DNA from: an uncultured Prevotellaceae bacterium
GTDB taxonomy: Bacteria; Bacteroidota; Bacteroidia; Bacteroidales; Bacteroidaceae
NCBI GenBank assembly: GCA_900321425.1
Contig: ONWA01000014.1
Location: 1-51,105, forward strand
Direction: 5' to 3'
Length of the DNA stretch: 51,105 nt
In this document: positions 16,626-28,015 of the stretch, piece by piece
Layout: the number at the start of each line of letters is the position of its first letter
Numbering within the stretch: the first letter of the stretch is position 1
Made by a program: the position numbers and the translations under genes
Notes under the pieces: generated by a model
Databases searched by the model: none
What the model was told of the DNA's origin: nothing
What the model saw: the letters and a program-made list of their open reading frames with translations, nothing else

Positions 16626-19600
16626 TTAGAAGGTTACATTGACACCAAATGTCCACTTGCGCAGGTTAGGATACTTGCCATAGGTTCCTGCCATTGGGTT
16701 GAAATAGCCATCTGGATTAGGATTATAGAAGTTAATCAGGTTCTGACCAGTGAGGTTCAGACGAACGTTCTGGAGGCCACTACCCTTCAACCAGTTCTTA
16801 GGCAGGCTGTAAGCGATGGTCAGACGGTTCAAAGAAACACGGGCAGCACTGATTCTCCAGAAAGAAGACGCAGCACGGTTTTCCGTAAAGCCTGGGTTAG
16901 GCAGACTACCGGCATGGTTAGCCTTCTGCACCAGACGACCACTTCCATCATAGATGTCATCATATACGAATACGTTATCTGGATTCCAGAACGATGGCAT
17001 ATTATAGAAGTTATCCGTATAGGTACCTGCTGCAAGGTCAGGGAGATACCCTTCCATTCTGCTCCGGCATTCATGGTAAAGCCATAGATATTATTGCTGC
17101 GAGTACTGAGCTGTACCTCATCCTCTTTGGTAATGCTATAGTCCTTATCGGCATAGAGTCCTGTCTCTGGATCGTAAGCACCACGTACATCCTTATAAAT
17201 CAACATACCCGGACGCATCTGATCCTTGGTCTTTCCTAAGTAGGTTCCTTCCTCTCCTGTCAGAGGATTGGTAAGATGCTCTGCCCAGTACTGATCGATG
17301 TCATGATAGTCGCGGAACATACCAAGGCACTGATACCCCCAAAGTCCCGTATCCGCACGGTCACCTGGCTTCACAGCCTTATAGAAGTCGCTGGTAGCCC
17401 ACTCCTGATCGAGCACCTTGTTGTCGCTGTAACCAGTATTCAGAGTCACATGATATTTGAAGTCCTTACCAATCTTGTCACGCCAAGAGAGAGAGAGCTC
17501 CCATCCCCAGTTGTTCATCTTACCATAGTTGTAAGGTGCACTCTGGTTACCAACGATAGAAGGAATAGTACCGCTATAGTTCAGCAAGATGTCGCGGTTG
17601 CGCTCATGATAGTAGTCGAATGTCAGGTTCAGACGACGATCCAGGAAGCGTGCATCGATACCCAAGTTAAACTTATAAGACTTACTCCAGTGCACATCGG
17701 GGTTGTTAGCAGCTGTGTTCTTGTTCATACCAATACGGTTGGTGGTTGCCTGAGTCTTGTTATCCTCACCAAATACAGCACCCTTGTCCAAGTCGAGGTT
17801 ATAGTTAGCCTGCCACTGCCATGGAGCAATGTTATCACGACCTGTTACACCGTAAGATACGCGAAGCTTCAAGTAGTCGAGCCACTTCAGCCATTTAGCG
17901 TTCTTAAACCAAGATTCCTCGCTGATGGCCCAACCCAAACTGAACGTCGGGAAAGTACCCCATTTGTTCTTGGGTCCAAATTTTGCAGGAGATGAATCCG
18001 AACGAAGCAGAACCTCAGCCAGATATCTGTCAGAATAAGCATAGTTCACACGCCAGATATAAGAAAGCATAGCACTCTCAGCACGACCGAATCTCAGAGA
18101 CTCTTTTGAATTGGGATGGTCGATACCTGTGTACTGATAGTTGGTAAACTCATAAGGAGCGGTAGCCGAGGTGAGGTTGTACTCACTCTCAGCCTCTGAT
18201 TTCTCAATAGAGAAGAGGGCGCTGACATCATGCAGACCGAACTTACGCTGATACTGCAGGGTAAAGTTCATCTGGTAGTTGTCTGTACGCAACATCTGAC
18301 GACTCAGGAAGTTACCATTGGTCTGTGGACGCTTGTTGTAGTTAGATGCATCGGTATAATCGATATAGTCGTATTCTTCGCCCGTAGGATCATATACATG
18401 GAAACCGCTTCCATAAGGAATATTCATTTCATACAAGTCATAAGCAGTAGCATACTGATTGGTCTTGCTGGTATTGATACTCTTAGAGTAAGAGAAGCTT
18501 GCCTTCAAACCTTTCAGCGGCTTCCAGAAACCAAAGTCTAACTTAACACCTGCATTAATTGTAGTATTGCTTGTCTGAGTATTGCTATAGTCACCACTGT
18601 TCTGCAGAATGTCGTAGTGATAGGTATTCAGGTTTGAAGTACCCTCACCTACACCAGAAGGCATCAGAGGATAACCATTGACATACTCCGGCATATAACG
18701 GGGACGGGTCATCAGACGGCTGTAATCCTCTGTACCAGAACCGCCGACAGAAACATATGGAGTATTCTTCTTGCCATAGTCACCACTAACGGCGATATTG
18801 GCACTCAACCACTGGTTTATCTTCACGTCAATACCTGCACGATAGTTCCAACGGTCGTAGTCGAGCTTACCCAAGTTACCATCCTGCTTGAAGTAACCGA
18901 TGCTACCGAAATAGCTTACGGCATCCGTTGCACCACCCACATTCACGTTGTGTTTCTGAGTGAAAGCTGAAGACCAATACTTGTCGAGCAAGTCGTAGTT
19001 CAAGTTCTTCATCATCTGCAACTCGTCATACTGGAAGATCTGGGTTTGAGGGTTAAAGGAAGCGTCCTTATCATTACGGGTAGCCATGATGTTATAGAGA
19101 CGGCCATAGTTATAGGCATCGAGCAGAGAGGGGCGAGACACCTCGTCGGCAATACCAAACGTACCGCTATAGCTGATACGTGGCTTACCTACCTTACCTT
19201 TCTTTGTGGTCACCAGGATAACACCGTTAGCACCACGGGCACCATAGATGGCGGCAGCGGCATCCTTCAGGACAGAGATGCTCTCCACCTCGGCAGGATC
19301 CAAGTTACTGAAGGCCTCAGCACCTAAGTTCTGACGGATATCACCCATCTTCACATCGTTAGGATAGATATAACCGTCAATCACATACAAAGGCTCATTC
19401 GAAGTATTGGTATCTTTGGTACCTTTCAGTGCGCCAATAGACTTGGCGTCGCGGACATAAAGCTCTGTACGCTCACCAGGACGAGACTCACCACCATCCG
19501 TAGAAAGACCGTTTACCAAACCGCTCAAGGCAGAACCGAGACTACCACCAGCCAAGTCCTGGATATCATCCATAGGAACTGAACCGACAGAACCGGTCAA

Positions 19601-19939
19601 GTGAGCTTTCTTCTGAACACCGTAACCTACAACAACCACTTCTTCCAAGTCGTTGGAAGAGGTTGCCAACTGTACCTTACCACCTGTTGTCGGGGTATCT
19701 TTGAAACCGATATAGGAAACAACAACCTTGCCTCCTTTGGGAACTTCTATCTTATAGTTACCGTCGAAGTCAGTAACAGTGGCGGTTTTGGTTCCCTGAA
19801 CACGTACTGTTGCACCGATCACGGGTTCACCCAAATCATCGACAACCGTACCTGTCACCACCTTGTTCTGGGCAAGTGCCGGCATAGCACAAAGCATGGC
19901 CAGACCCAGGAATAATGATTTAATCTTATTATTTTTCAT
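16626..19939 (-). pseudogene. SusC/RagA family TonB-linked outer-membrane transporter, frameshifted near the 3' end
   Basis: About 1104 aa if the frames are joined. Signal peptide MKNNKIKSLFLGLAMLCAMPALAQ; carboxypeptidase-regulatory-like domain about 28-105; EEVVVVGYGVQKK leading into the TonB plug; then the beta barrel. The first frame is intact to about 17040 (GISLTLQ), then reads out of frame to a stop at 16829. The true C-terminus (AGTYTDNFYNMPSFWNPDN... ending WTFGVNVTF) continues in another frame to 16626. Codons normally found between these two parts seem missing, which suggests a short deletion of 3n+1 nt rather than a single lost base. The barrel could not close without the last strands, so the gene is probably inactive unless this is an assembly error. 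Confidence 0.88.
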
Positions 19940-19965
19940 ATTTGTATTTTCTTTAATGATTCATA

Positions 19966-21477
19966 TTAGGGAAGCCAACGTGGGTCACCAGTACGACGCG
20001 CTACCTGTGTCGCTCCGCTGATATGGAAGTCGCCATTCTCAGGATCAGCGAACAATGGATCTTCTTGAATATCAGTACCACTCTTATCATAGTTGGTCAG
20101 GTTGCCATCGTTCTCGAATGTTCCATCCTTCTTCATATATGTATTATTGTCAAACGTTGCCGTAGCCTGATTCTGTTTACCTGCCAAGAAACGACGAGGT
20201 ACATTACCAGATGAGCAGTCAAAGAAGATACAATTCTTCATATTCCACCAAGAGGTTTTTTTACCAGCTACACCATTGTAGTTACCCCACTGTCCAGCTG
20301 AGCAAACATGGTAGAAGGTACAGTTCTCGTAAGTAATGGTATTGTCACCCCAGCCAAGAGAAGTCTCACCTTTAGTCTGATCATAACCAAATCCTCCATA
20401 CTGTACAAAGTACTTAGCATCATGCTCACCCGTGTTGTAGAACGTTGAGTTCTTAATGGTCAGATTCAAGATATAACCTGATCCCTTGTTCGTCCAGAAA
20501 TATCCGCTATTGCTATTGGTACCCATAGTACCCGTCTTGGTTGTCGTCAGGTGAACCAGACAGTTGTCAACCAATACGGTTGTCGGGAACCAGCAGGAAA
20601 CCTTATTGTCCCAAAGGAAGAAGGAGTTCAGTCCTTCGATGTTACAGTTGAGCACAGCGATGGGCTCTTTTGCGCAATAGAAGTTATAATCTGTTTTCCA
20701 TGCATTCACGATGACAGGCTCAATGGCAGGATTCTTGCTCAAGGAAATGAAGGCAGCATCAGAAGCACTACAGTCAAAGTCTATCTCACGCAAAGTCAAA
20801 CCATTAGAGGTTTCGAAACCAGCTTTTGCGCCTGTAAATTTCATTTTGGCACGACCTGTCTCAGAAACAGGACGGAACGTGATGATCGTATTACCCAGAT
20901 CAAGTACATCAGAGAGTGTGTACTCTTCGCCGTCTGCCAAGCGATAGGTAATATCGGTAGCGAGGAAGTCCTCAGGAATTGGATTTTGGGTAAACCATTC
21001 TACCAGGTCTGTATTAGCAGGAATGGTACCCATCTCGATGGTAAAGGTTGACCACTCGTACACTACTGGCTCGGCAACACCTGTATTACCCTCAGGGATG
21101 TTGTCGTTCACCACGATTTTAATCTCGTAATAAGTCTTCTCTACACGTGGAACAGTAATGTAGTTCACCTTCACAATCTTGTTCTCTTCGATGATGTTGG
21201 TGTAGCTACCTTTCTCATCACCTTGACTCACAGTTACCGTGTAGGTTCCTGCACCCTTTACAGCTTCCCAGGTAATCGTCTGGTAAAGTTTGTCAGAACT
21301 TGCTCTAACGGTGATGTTGTTTGCGTCTGGTGCAATCAACTGGTAACCTTCACCTGTTCCGACAAAGGTTTCCTCGTTAAAGCCATCCGATGCACAAGAG
21401 GTAAGAAGCAGTCCGCCTGTAGCCAACATGGCAAGGGCACCCCATCTTACTCGCGCTAGAAATGTTTTCTTTTTCAT
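19966..21477 (-). CDS. DUF5123/DUF4957-like surface lipoprotein of a glycan-uptake operon
   Basis: 503 aa. Signal peptide with lipobox LLTSC (C27). Residues about 45-150 resemble a fibronectin/Ig-like domain (ITWEAVKGAGTYTVTVSQGD). The second half has right-handed beta-helix character (repeated short strands such as LNLTIKNSTFYN, ITYENCTFYHVC, NMKNCIFFDC), and the end DFHISG...GDPRWLP is typical of DUF5123 proteins. These occur next to susCD in Bacteroidetes loci often linked to pectin, and are presumed glycan binders; no catalytic site is recognised. It lies 26 nt upstream of susC. Confidence 0.8.
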   Translation of the reverse strand: MKKKTFLARVRWGALAMLATGGLLLTSCASDGFNEETFVGTGEGYQLIAPDANNITVRASSDKLYQTITWEAVKGAGTYTVTVSQGDEKGSYTNIIEENKIVKVNYITVPRVEKTYYEIKIVVNDNIPEGNTGVAEPVVYEWSTFTIEMGTIPANTDLVEWFTQNPIPEDFLATDITYRLADGEEYTLSDVLDLGNTIITFRPVSETGRAKMKFTGAKAGFETSNGLTLREIDFDCSASDAAFISLSKNPAIEPVIVNAWKTDYNFYCAKEPIAVLNCNIEGLNSFFLWDNKVSCWFPTTVLVDNCLVHLTTTKTGTMGTNSNSGYFWTNKGSGYILNLTIKNSTFYNTGEHDAKYFVQYGGFGYDQTKGETSLGWGDNTITYENCTFYHVCSAGQWGNYNGVAGKKTSWWNMKNCIFFDCSSGNVPRRFLAGKQNQATATFDNNTYMKKDGTFENDGNLTNYDKSGTDIQEDPLFADPENGDFHISGATQVARRTGDPRWLP

Positions 21478-21507
21478 AAGCTTTAAGTTTGTTTGTTAAT
21501 AATTAGG

Positions 21508-22398
21508 TTATTGTTTTGTTTCGTTATTGCAAATTTCCCGTAGGTAGTTGATGTTGGTTCCATAATTATACCTGACATCCCGTACCCTACTGGCATCACG
21601 GCTACGTTCTACGACCAGCCAGCCGCGCCAACCGATCTGCTTAAGAGTCTTGACAACCTGACGCATGTTGATACGCGGGTCCTTATCCAGCGTGACACTG
21701 TCGGTAAGACTGGCGTGGATCTGGCAGATTCTGTCCTTCCCCAACACTTTCAGTTCCCTGCAGACGTCACGATGGCTGTCCACCGCATCTTGTAGGTTGT
21801 AATAGATCTTGATGCCGTCGGAATGAATTTCCTTCAGCATCCGCTTGCTTTCCTTTGCGTCTAAACCGGTACGGATACCAATCACCTTACCCTCGCGCTT
21901 AGCCATCTCGCCAATCGTATGCAGGCGATGAAACAGCTCAGCACGCAGTACAGGGTCGGTCACCCATTCTTTACCGCATCCGCCAAGTGGAAGGAAAGCA
22001 ACTTGTGATTTCATGTGTTTCATGGTATTCAGACAGTCTTGCACCAGTTCTCTGTAGTTCTCACGCTTGAGCAGGCTTTGTGCAAAGAACCCAGACATCG
22101 CTACCGAAGGTACTTCAATACCTAACGAATCAGCAGTACGAGGGAACAACTCTTGGAAATGGGGGTCGCGCAACTTGTTATCAAACTGCGGACGGCTACC
22201 CAACGGGCCCATGTCCATTTCGATACCATCGGCATGGATATCTTTCGCCAACTGAAACTCTCCCAGCTTCTGTCGCTTAAGCATCATCCAGTCGCATGCG
22301 GCAAAACGAAAATTTTGCTGACAGATACCTGTTACAGGTATTGTCAACAATACAATCATCAATATGCATACGGCATGCCTTTTGGTGATGGTTCCCAT
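21508..22398 (-). CDS. Exported sugar phosphate isomerase/epimerase-like TIM-barrel protein
   Basis: 296 aa with an N-terminal signal segment (about 10-26, ending TGICQQ). The body fits the AP-endonuclease-2/xylose isomerase-like barrel: ADGIEMDMGPLG, VAFLPLGGC, DGIKIYYNLQDAV, ICQIHASLTDS, and the last strand WRGWLVVERSRD. This family isomerises or epimerises sugars or acts on 3-keto-glycosides; the substrate here is unknown. It appears to be the first gene of the susCD operon, 30 nt before the DUF5123-like gene. The signal peptide puts it in the periplasm. Confidence 0.82.
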   Translation of the reverse strand: MGTITKRHAVCILMIVLLTIPVTGICQQNFRFAACDWMMLKRQKLGEFQLAKDIHADGIEMDMGPLGSRPQFDNKLRDPHFQELFPRTADSLGIEVPSVAMSGFFAQSLLKRENYRELVQDCLNTMKHMKSQVAFLPLGGCGKEWVTDPVLRAELFHRLHTIGEMAKREGKVIGIRTGLDAKESKRMLKEIHSDGIKIYYNLQDAVDSHRDVCRELKVLGKDRICQIHASLTDSVTLDKDPRINMRQVVKTLKQIGWRGWLVVERSRDASRVRDVRYNYGTNINYLREICNNETKQ

Positions 22399-22618
22399 CG
22401 TGTTTAGGTTCTAGTACGTACTTAAAATTCATGAAAAAGACGAGTACTGTCACAAAATGTCATCAAAAAAATTAAAAAATAAAAAAACTTTTTAATAAAT
22501 GATTCTTTATGCACAAAAAAAACAAAAATGTGCAATTTCGTTTGGGAATATCAATGAATTACACTACCTTTGCACATCATTAACGGAGAATATCCGATTC
22601 ATTCAGACAAATTGAATT
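22399..22618. other. Divergent intergenic region upstream of the susCD operon and the GNAT gene
   Basis: 220 bp, very AT-rich, no gene. It holds the palindrome AGTACGTACT (22413-22422) in the likely leader of the minus-strand operon, a TGCACA (22510-22515)/TGTGCA (22529-22534) inverted repeat, and the plus-strand GNAT promoter. No convincing -7 box was found for the minus-strand operon. Confidence 0.6.
22541..22572 (+). promoter_or_regulatory. Promoter of the GNAT gene
   Basis: -33 TTTG (22541-22544), a 20-bp spacer, and -7 TACCTTTG (22565-22572): a full consensus match, 46 nt before the ATG. Confidence 0.82.
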
Positions 22619-23755
22619 ATGAAGTCGGTTGAAATCAAAAGAGTAAAAGATCAGAAAGGGCTGAAGCAGTTCATTCAGTTCTACTATGACTTATATAGAA
22701 ACCATCCTTATGCCGTTCCTTTCCTGTATGCTGATGAGTTCGCCACTCTCAGCGCAGACAAGAACCCTTCGTTTGAGTGCTGCGAGGCTGAATATTTCAT
22801 GGCTTTTCGCGATGGAAAGATGGTCGGGAGAATTGCTGGTATCATCAACGACAGGGCCAACCGCAGATGGCAGAGTAAACAGGTGCGATTCGGTTGGTTT
22901 GACTTCATTGACGACCAAGAAGTATCCGAGGCTTTATTGAAGGCGGTAGAGAACTGGGGAAAGAAAAAGGGGATGACCGAGATGGTTGGTCCTATCGGAT
23001 TTATCGATACAGACCGTGAAGGAATGTTGGTTGAGGGATTTGACAAACTCGCCACCATGTACATCAACTACAATGAGCCTTACTATCCCCAACACATGGA
23101 AAGAATGGCTGGTTTCGAAAAAGACAATGACTACGTGGAATATCGGGTCAAAGTACCTGACACCGTGCCCGACAAGTTCTGTAAGATTGCAGCCATGGTG
23201 GAAAAACGATATGGACTGTCCGTTCGTAAATTCAATCATCAAGAACTCAAAAAGGAGGGATATGCCCGCGAGTTTTTCAACCTTCTGAATGCCACCTATA
23301 AGGATTTATACGGATTCAGTGAACTGTCGCAACGACAGATTGACAAACTGGTAGATGAGTATATCGGTTTTGCTGACCTCAACTTGGTAACGGCAGTCAT
23401 GGACGGCAACAGAATGGTTGGTTTCGGCATTACCTTCCCGTCGTTCTCCAAAGCATTGCAAAAGACAAAAGACGGCAGACTATTACCTTTTGGATGGTGG
23501 CATCTGCTCAAGACCTTGAAATGGCATAAGACAGATACTGTTGACTTATTATTAATAGGTGTATTACCAGAGTACCGTCCGAAGGGAGCAAACGCCTTGA
23601 TCTTCAATGATCTGATTGTACAGTTCCAGAATTACGGTTTCAAATGGGCGGAAACTGGACCTCAGATGGAGTCCAACGAAGGTGTACTCTCACAATGGCA
23701 ATACCTAGATTGGAGTATGCACCGTCGTCATCGCTGCTACAAGAAATTATTCTGA
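22619..23755 (+). CDS. GNAT-superfamily N-acetyltransferase-like protein
   Basis: 378 aa, with no signal peptide or membrane helix. The fold appears to be a tandem GNAT: the N-terminal half has a strand-rich start and the segment MVGRIAGIINDRANRR; the C-terminal half has a GNAT-like CoA-loop region (LLLIGVLPEYRPKGANALIFND). Such proteins are annotated only as N-acetyltransferases; the substrate is unknown. Its last 9 nt overlap the convergent AraC-family gene. It has its own consensus promoter, divergent from the susCD operon. Confidence 0.78.
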   Translation: MKSVEIKRVKDQKGLKQFIQFYYDLYRNHPYAVPFLYADEFATLSADKNPSFECCEAEYFMAFRDGKMVGRIAGIINDRANRRWQSKQVRFGWFDFIDDQEVSEALLKAVENWGKKKGMTEMVGPIGFIDTDREGMLVEGFDKLATMYINYNEPYYPQHMERMAGFEKDNDYVEYRVKVPDTVPDKFCKIAAMVEKRYGLSVRKFNHQELKKEGYAREFFNLLNATYKDLYGFSELSQRQIDKLVDEYIGFADLNLVTAVMDGNRMVGFGITFPSFSKALQKTKDGRLLPFGWWHLLKTLKWHKTDTVDLLLIGVLPEYRPKGANALIFNDLIVQFQNYGFKWAETGPQMESNEGVLSQWQYLDWSMHRRHRCYKKLF

Positions 23756-24769
23756 TTTTAGCTGCTCGCGCCAGACGCTTGGCGTTGTACCTATGTACTT
23801 TTGAAAAGCCCTCCGAAAAGTGGAAATAGAATTAAATCCGCTGGCACTCGCCACTTGATCGACAGAGTATTCCGGATGTAGTTTCATCAAAGGAATACTT
23901 TTTTTCGTGATTCTGAGCTGATTGATAAAATCATAGAAAGCCATCTTCTTCGTTGTGTGGAGATAATCACTCAAATAAGTACGATTAGTACCCAACCGTT
24001 GCGCAAGGTCTTCCAGTTTATAATCACTGTTAAGATAGGGCTTTTCCTTTTCCATCACCTCGTCCAATTTCTCAGCAAAGTTATAGGTAGGCTGACGCAC
24101 AATACGCGATTGGTCGAGCTTATTCCAGTCAACCTGATTAAAAAAGACGGTTTTCTCCATCATACTCCACCACAATAATACCGTACCAATATAATATATG
24201 GTATCTGTCCAAGGCTGATCATACCAGATAATAAACATCCAAGAGAGGAAATTGATGGCAAAACAGAAAATGATATAATAGATCCATGAGACGTCCACAT
24301 CTTCAATATTCGAATAGTTCTCAAGTACCCATTTGATATATTGCCTGGCCTTGACGAATGAGATGATAACGATCAACAACACTGTTACCATCATACAGAC
24401 GACATACACATTCAGCAGTACATCACTCTTAGTGATGATATAGGCAATCAGGAAAAACGAGAAAGGAAGGGCGGTCAGCACCAATCGCCGTACCGTTGTC
24501 CATCCAGGCATCGTCAACTCGAATAGGAAAACTATGAATGTGATGAGCAAGTACCCGTCAACCACGGTAATGGTCTTCAACGTTCTCTGATAGTCAGATA
24601 GTGGAAGCAATAGCACCAAATCCTTGGTACACGCAATAGCCCAGACGGCAAAGAGAATTCCTAAAATGGTCTGAAAGCGCGTTCTCGCCTTCATCCGAAG
24701 CAACAAACCACTATAGATGGCAAAAAAGGCTGCGGCAAAGCCCGTGAAGAATGTCGCGACACTTGTCAT
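23747..24769 (-). CDS. Membrane-anchored AraC-family transcriptional regulator
   Basis: 340 aa. Residues 1-205 are about six to seven membrane helices. The C-terminal 110 residues are an AraC DNA-binding domain with two helix-turn-helices: YKLEDLAQRLGTNRTYLSDYL and YSVDQVASASGFNSISTFRRAFQKYIGTTP. It probably senses a membrane or external cue and controls genes directly; the target is unknown. It lies 16 nt after cysS and may share its transcript. A protein of the same design is encoded at 41098. Confidence 0.88.
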   Translation of the reverse strand: MTSVATFFTGFAAAFFAIYSGLLLRMKARTRFQTILGILFAVWAIACTKDLVLLLPLSDYQRTLKTITVVDGYLLITFIVFLFELTMPGWTTVRRLVLTALPFSFFLIAYIITKSDVLLNVYVVCMMVTVLLIVIISFVKARQYIKWVLENYSNIEDVDVSWIYYIIFCFAINFLSWMFIIWYDQPWTDTIYYIGTVLLWWSMMEKTVFFNQVDWNKLDQSRIVRQPTYNFAEKLDEVMEKEKPYLNSDYKLEDLAQRLGTNRTYLSDYLHTTKKMAFYDFINQLRITKKSIPLMKLHPEYSVDQVASASGFNSISTFRRAFQKYIGTTPSVWREQLKSE

Positions 24770-24785
24770 CTATCGTTGATTTATG

Positions 24786-26285
24786 CTATTTATTTAATTT
24801 CCACGTAACACCGTCCTTCGTATCCTTAACCTCAAATCCTGCTGCGGCCAACTCGTCACGTATCTGATCACTCGTTGCCCAGTCTTTGGCTGCCTTGGCC
24901 TTTGCACGTAAATCGAGTACCATGTCAACCACTTTACCATAAGCCTCTTCGCGAGCCTCATTGGACTGTCCATTTCCCTTAATTGGCAGCAAGCCGAGAA
25001 TATCAATGGCAAATAGACGCATGGTCTCCTTCAGTTCGTTCAAGCAGTCAGCACAGATCGTTGCCTTGTGGTCCACCAGTTTGTTGATGACAGTGCATGC
25101 CTCAAACAGACAACTGATGACCTGAGGAGTGGCAAAATCATCGTTCATAGCATCATAGCACCGTTGACGAAGACCCTTGACCACCTTCTCTGTCTCTGCA
25201 TCACAAGCACTTGCCACCTGTATGCGATCTAGATCGGCGATGCCGTTCATCAGTTTCTCCAATCCTTTCTCCGCTGCCTGTAAAGCCTCATTGGAAAAAT
25301 CCACCGTACCCCGATAATGCGCTGAGAGAATAAAGAAGCGAATGGTCATAGGTGAGTAAGCCTGTTCCAGTTTCTCATGATTTCCTGTAAAGAACTGTTC
25401 GAGGGTAATAAAGTTGCCCAACGACTTTCCCATCTTCTGTCCGTTGATAGTAATCATATTGTTGTGCATCCAGTATTTCACCATCTGCTTGCCCTGTGAG
25501 GCGACGGCCTGGGCTATCTCACACTCATGATGGGGGAACACAAGATCCATACCACCACCATGGATATCAAACTGTTCACCTAAATACTTGCGCCCCATCG
25601 CTGTACACTCACAATGCCAGCCAGGAAACCCATCGCTCCAAGGTGACGGCCAACGCATGATATGCTCCGGCTGTGCCTTTTTCCAAAGAGCGAAGTCGGC
25701 CTGATGATGTTTCTCTCCTACTCCTGCCAGTTCACGACTCTCATCCTTGATATTCTCCAATGAACGACCAGAAAGGATGCCATATTGATACTGCTTATTA
25801 TAAGCCTCGATGTCGAAATAGATAGAGCCATTGCTCTCATAGGCAAAACCATTGTCCAGGATTTGCTGCACCAGTTGCTGCTGCTCAATGATATGACCGG
25901 TTGCATGAGGCTCAATGGAAGGACGGAGTACTCCTAATGCATCCATCGCCTGATGGTAGCGATTGGTATAGTATTGTGCGATCTCCATCGGTTCCAACTG
26001 TTCCAGCCGCGCCTTCTTGGCAATTTTATCCTCACCCTCGTCAGCATCATGCTCCAGATGGCCCACGTCAGTGATATTTCGCACATAACGGACTTTATAT
26101 CCTAAATGCCGAAGATAACGGAACACCAAGTCAAAGGTGATAGCCGGACGAGCATGACCCAGATGTGGGTCACCATAAACTGTCGGACCGCATACATACA
26201 TCCCAACATTGGGGGCATGAAGGGGCTCAAATCGTTCTTTCTGACGAGTGAGCGTATTATAGATAACAAGCTTTGATTCCATCAT
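24786..26285 (-). CDS. cysS: Cysteine--tRNA ligase
   Basis: 499 aa from [10 protein letters not shown]; the longer reading to 26330 starts upstream of the promoter and is rejected. It charges tRNA-Cys. Class I motifs: zinc ligand C32 in [14 protein letters not shown]-type HLGH (41-44), WHCECTAMG and [13 protein letters not shown] (further zinc ligands), and KMSKS-type QKMGKSLGN. The C-terminal DALR-like anticodon region and [10 protein letters not shown] ending are typical. It may be cotranscribed with the downstream membrane AraC regulator. Confidence 0.97.
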   Translation of the reverse strand: MMESKLVIYNTLTRQKERFEPLHAPNVGMYVCGPTVYGDPHLGHARPAITFDLVFRYLRHLGYKVRYVRNITDVGHLEHDADEGEDKIAKKARLEQLEPMEIAQYYTNRYHQAMDALGVLRPSIEPHATGHIIEQQQLVQQILDNGFAYESNGSIYFDIEAYNKQYQYGILSGRSLENIKDESRELAGVGEKHHQADFALWKKAQPEHIMRWPSPWSDGFPGWHCECTAMGRKYLGEQFDIHGGGMDLVFPHHECEIAQAVASQGKQMVKYWMHNNMITINGQKMGKSLGNFITLEQFFTGNHEKLEQAYSPMTIRFFILSAHYRGTVDFSNEALQAAEKGLEKLMNGIADLDRIQVASACDAETEKVVKGLRQRCYDAMNDDFATPQVISCLFEACTVINKLVDHKATICADCLNELKETMRLFAIDILGLLPIKGNGQSNEAREEAYGKVVDMVLDLRAKAKAAKDWATSDQIRDELAAAGFEVKDTKDGVTWKLNK

Positions 26286-26301
26286 TTTATACTTTTGGGT
26301 G

Positions 26302-26309
26302 CAAAGATA
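26302..26309 (-). promoter_or_regulatory. -7 box of cysS
   Basis: TATCTTTG on the minus strand (26309-26302), 16 nt before the chosen ATG. It decides the start against the upstream in-frame codons. Confidence 0.65.
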
Positions 26310-26348
26310 ATCATTTTTATTGGTTTCCACTCACTTTGTGGCAACAAA

Positions 26349-26786
26349 TTATTCATCCAAATGATCATAGCTGCTGATGGCCTCTCTCCAATCGTCGGGC
26401 AACGGTATGGTCTGCTTACGATCAAGATCATACAGTACCATCACGGATGAGCAGCTGCATTTCACTTCCTGCGTATCGACATCTATCACATCCTGTGCCA
26501 GATGAAAACTCTTATGTCCCAGTTCGCTAACCCTTGTACGGGCGGCAATATGATCCGTCGATTTCACCTGCGAATAGAATTCCGACTCGATATGAACGAC
26601 AACGATAGCAATATGTTCCCAATCGACATCAGGACATACCTCAGCGATATAATTGGTTTTCGCTGTATCATAGAACTGGAAATAAATCGTATTGTTGACA
26701 TGCCCGAATTTATCCACATCATTGAAACGGATCTGAAGGGGCATGATGTGATGAAAAACAGGGGTTCCCTCTTGTAAATGCTGCAT
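26349..26786 (-). CDS. 4-hydroxybenzoyl-CoA thioesterase-like acyl-CoA thioesterase
   Basis: 145 aa from MQHLQEGTPVFHH; the reading to 26831 begins with TTG inside the -7 box. The hotdog-fold signature is FNDVDKFGHVNN at 21-32, where D25 fits the catalytic Asp and GHVNN the family motif. It hydrolyses acyl-CoA thioesters in the cytoplasm; the chain length is unknown. It precedes cysS on the same strand by 63 nt, and cysS has its own promoter. Confidence 0.88.
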   Translation of the reverse strand: MQHLQEGTPVFHHIMPLQIRFNDVDKFGHVNNTIYFQFYDTAKTNYIAEVCPDVDWEHIAIVVVHIESEFYSQVKSTDHIAARTRVSELGHKSFHLAQDVIDVDTQEVKCSCSSVMVLYDLDRKQTIPLPDDWREAISSYDHLDE

Positions 26787-26828
26787 CTTCTCTTTCACTA
26801 TTACGCTTGGTTTTTGTAATTTGCGGTG

Positions 26829-26836
26829 CAAAAGTA
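26829..26836 (-). promoter_or_regulatory. -7 box of the thioesterase gene
   Basis: TACTTTTG on the minus strand (26836-26829), 42 nt before the ATG at 26786. It is divergent from the trpS promoter. Confidence 0.65.
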
Positions 26837-26857
26837 CAAATTTTTTTGCGAACGACC

Positions 26858-26899
26858 CACGATTCAGGTTTTTTTTGTACCTTTGCCCCCCGAATCGTG
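26858..26899 (+). promoter_or_regulatory. trpS promoter flanked by an 8-bp inverted repeat (possible operator)
   Basis: -7 TACCTTTG at 26878-26885, 34 nt before the trpS ATG. CACGATTC (26858-26865) and GAATCGTG (26892-26899) are perfect inverted copies on either side of it. The left arm is near the -33 zone and the right arm begins near the start of transcription, so they suit a DNA-binding dimer rather than an RNA hairpin. Confidence 0.6.
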
Positions 26900-26910
26900 A
26901 TAATAATTAA

Positions 26911-28008
<1,098 letters not shown>

Positions 28009-28015
28009 GAAAGAT

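Noticed and set aside
16829-17057. Programmed ribosomal frameshift in susC
   Set aside because: No slippery heptamer and pseudoknot are evident at the junction, and residues typical of the family are missing, which fits a deletion better.
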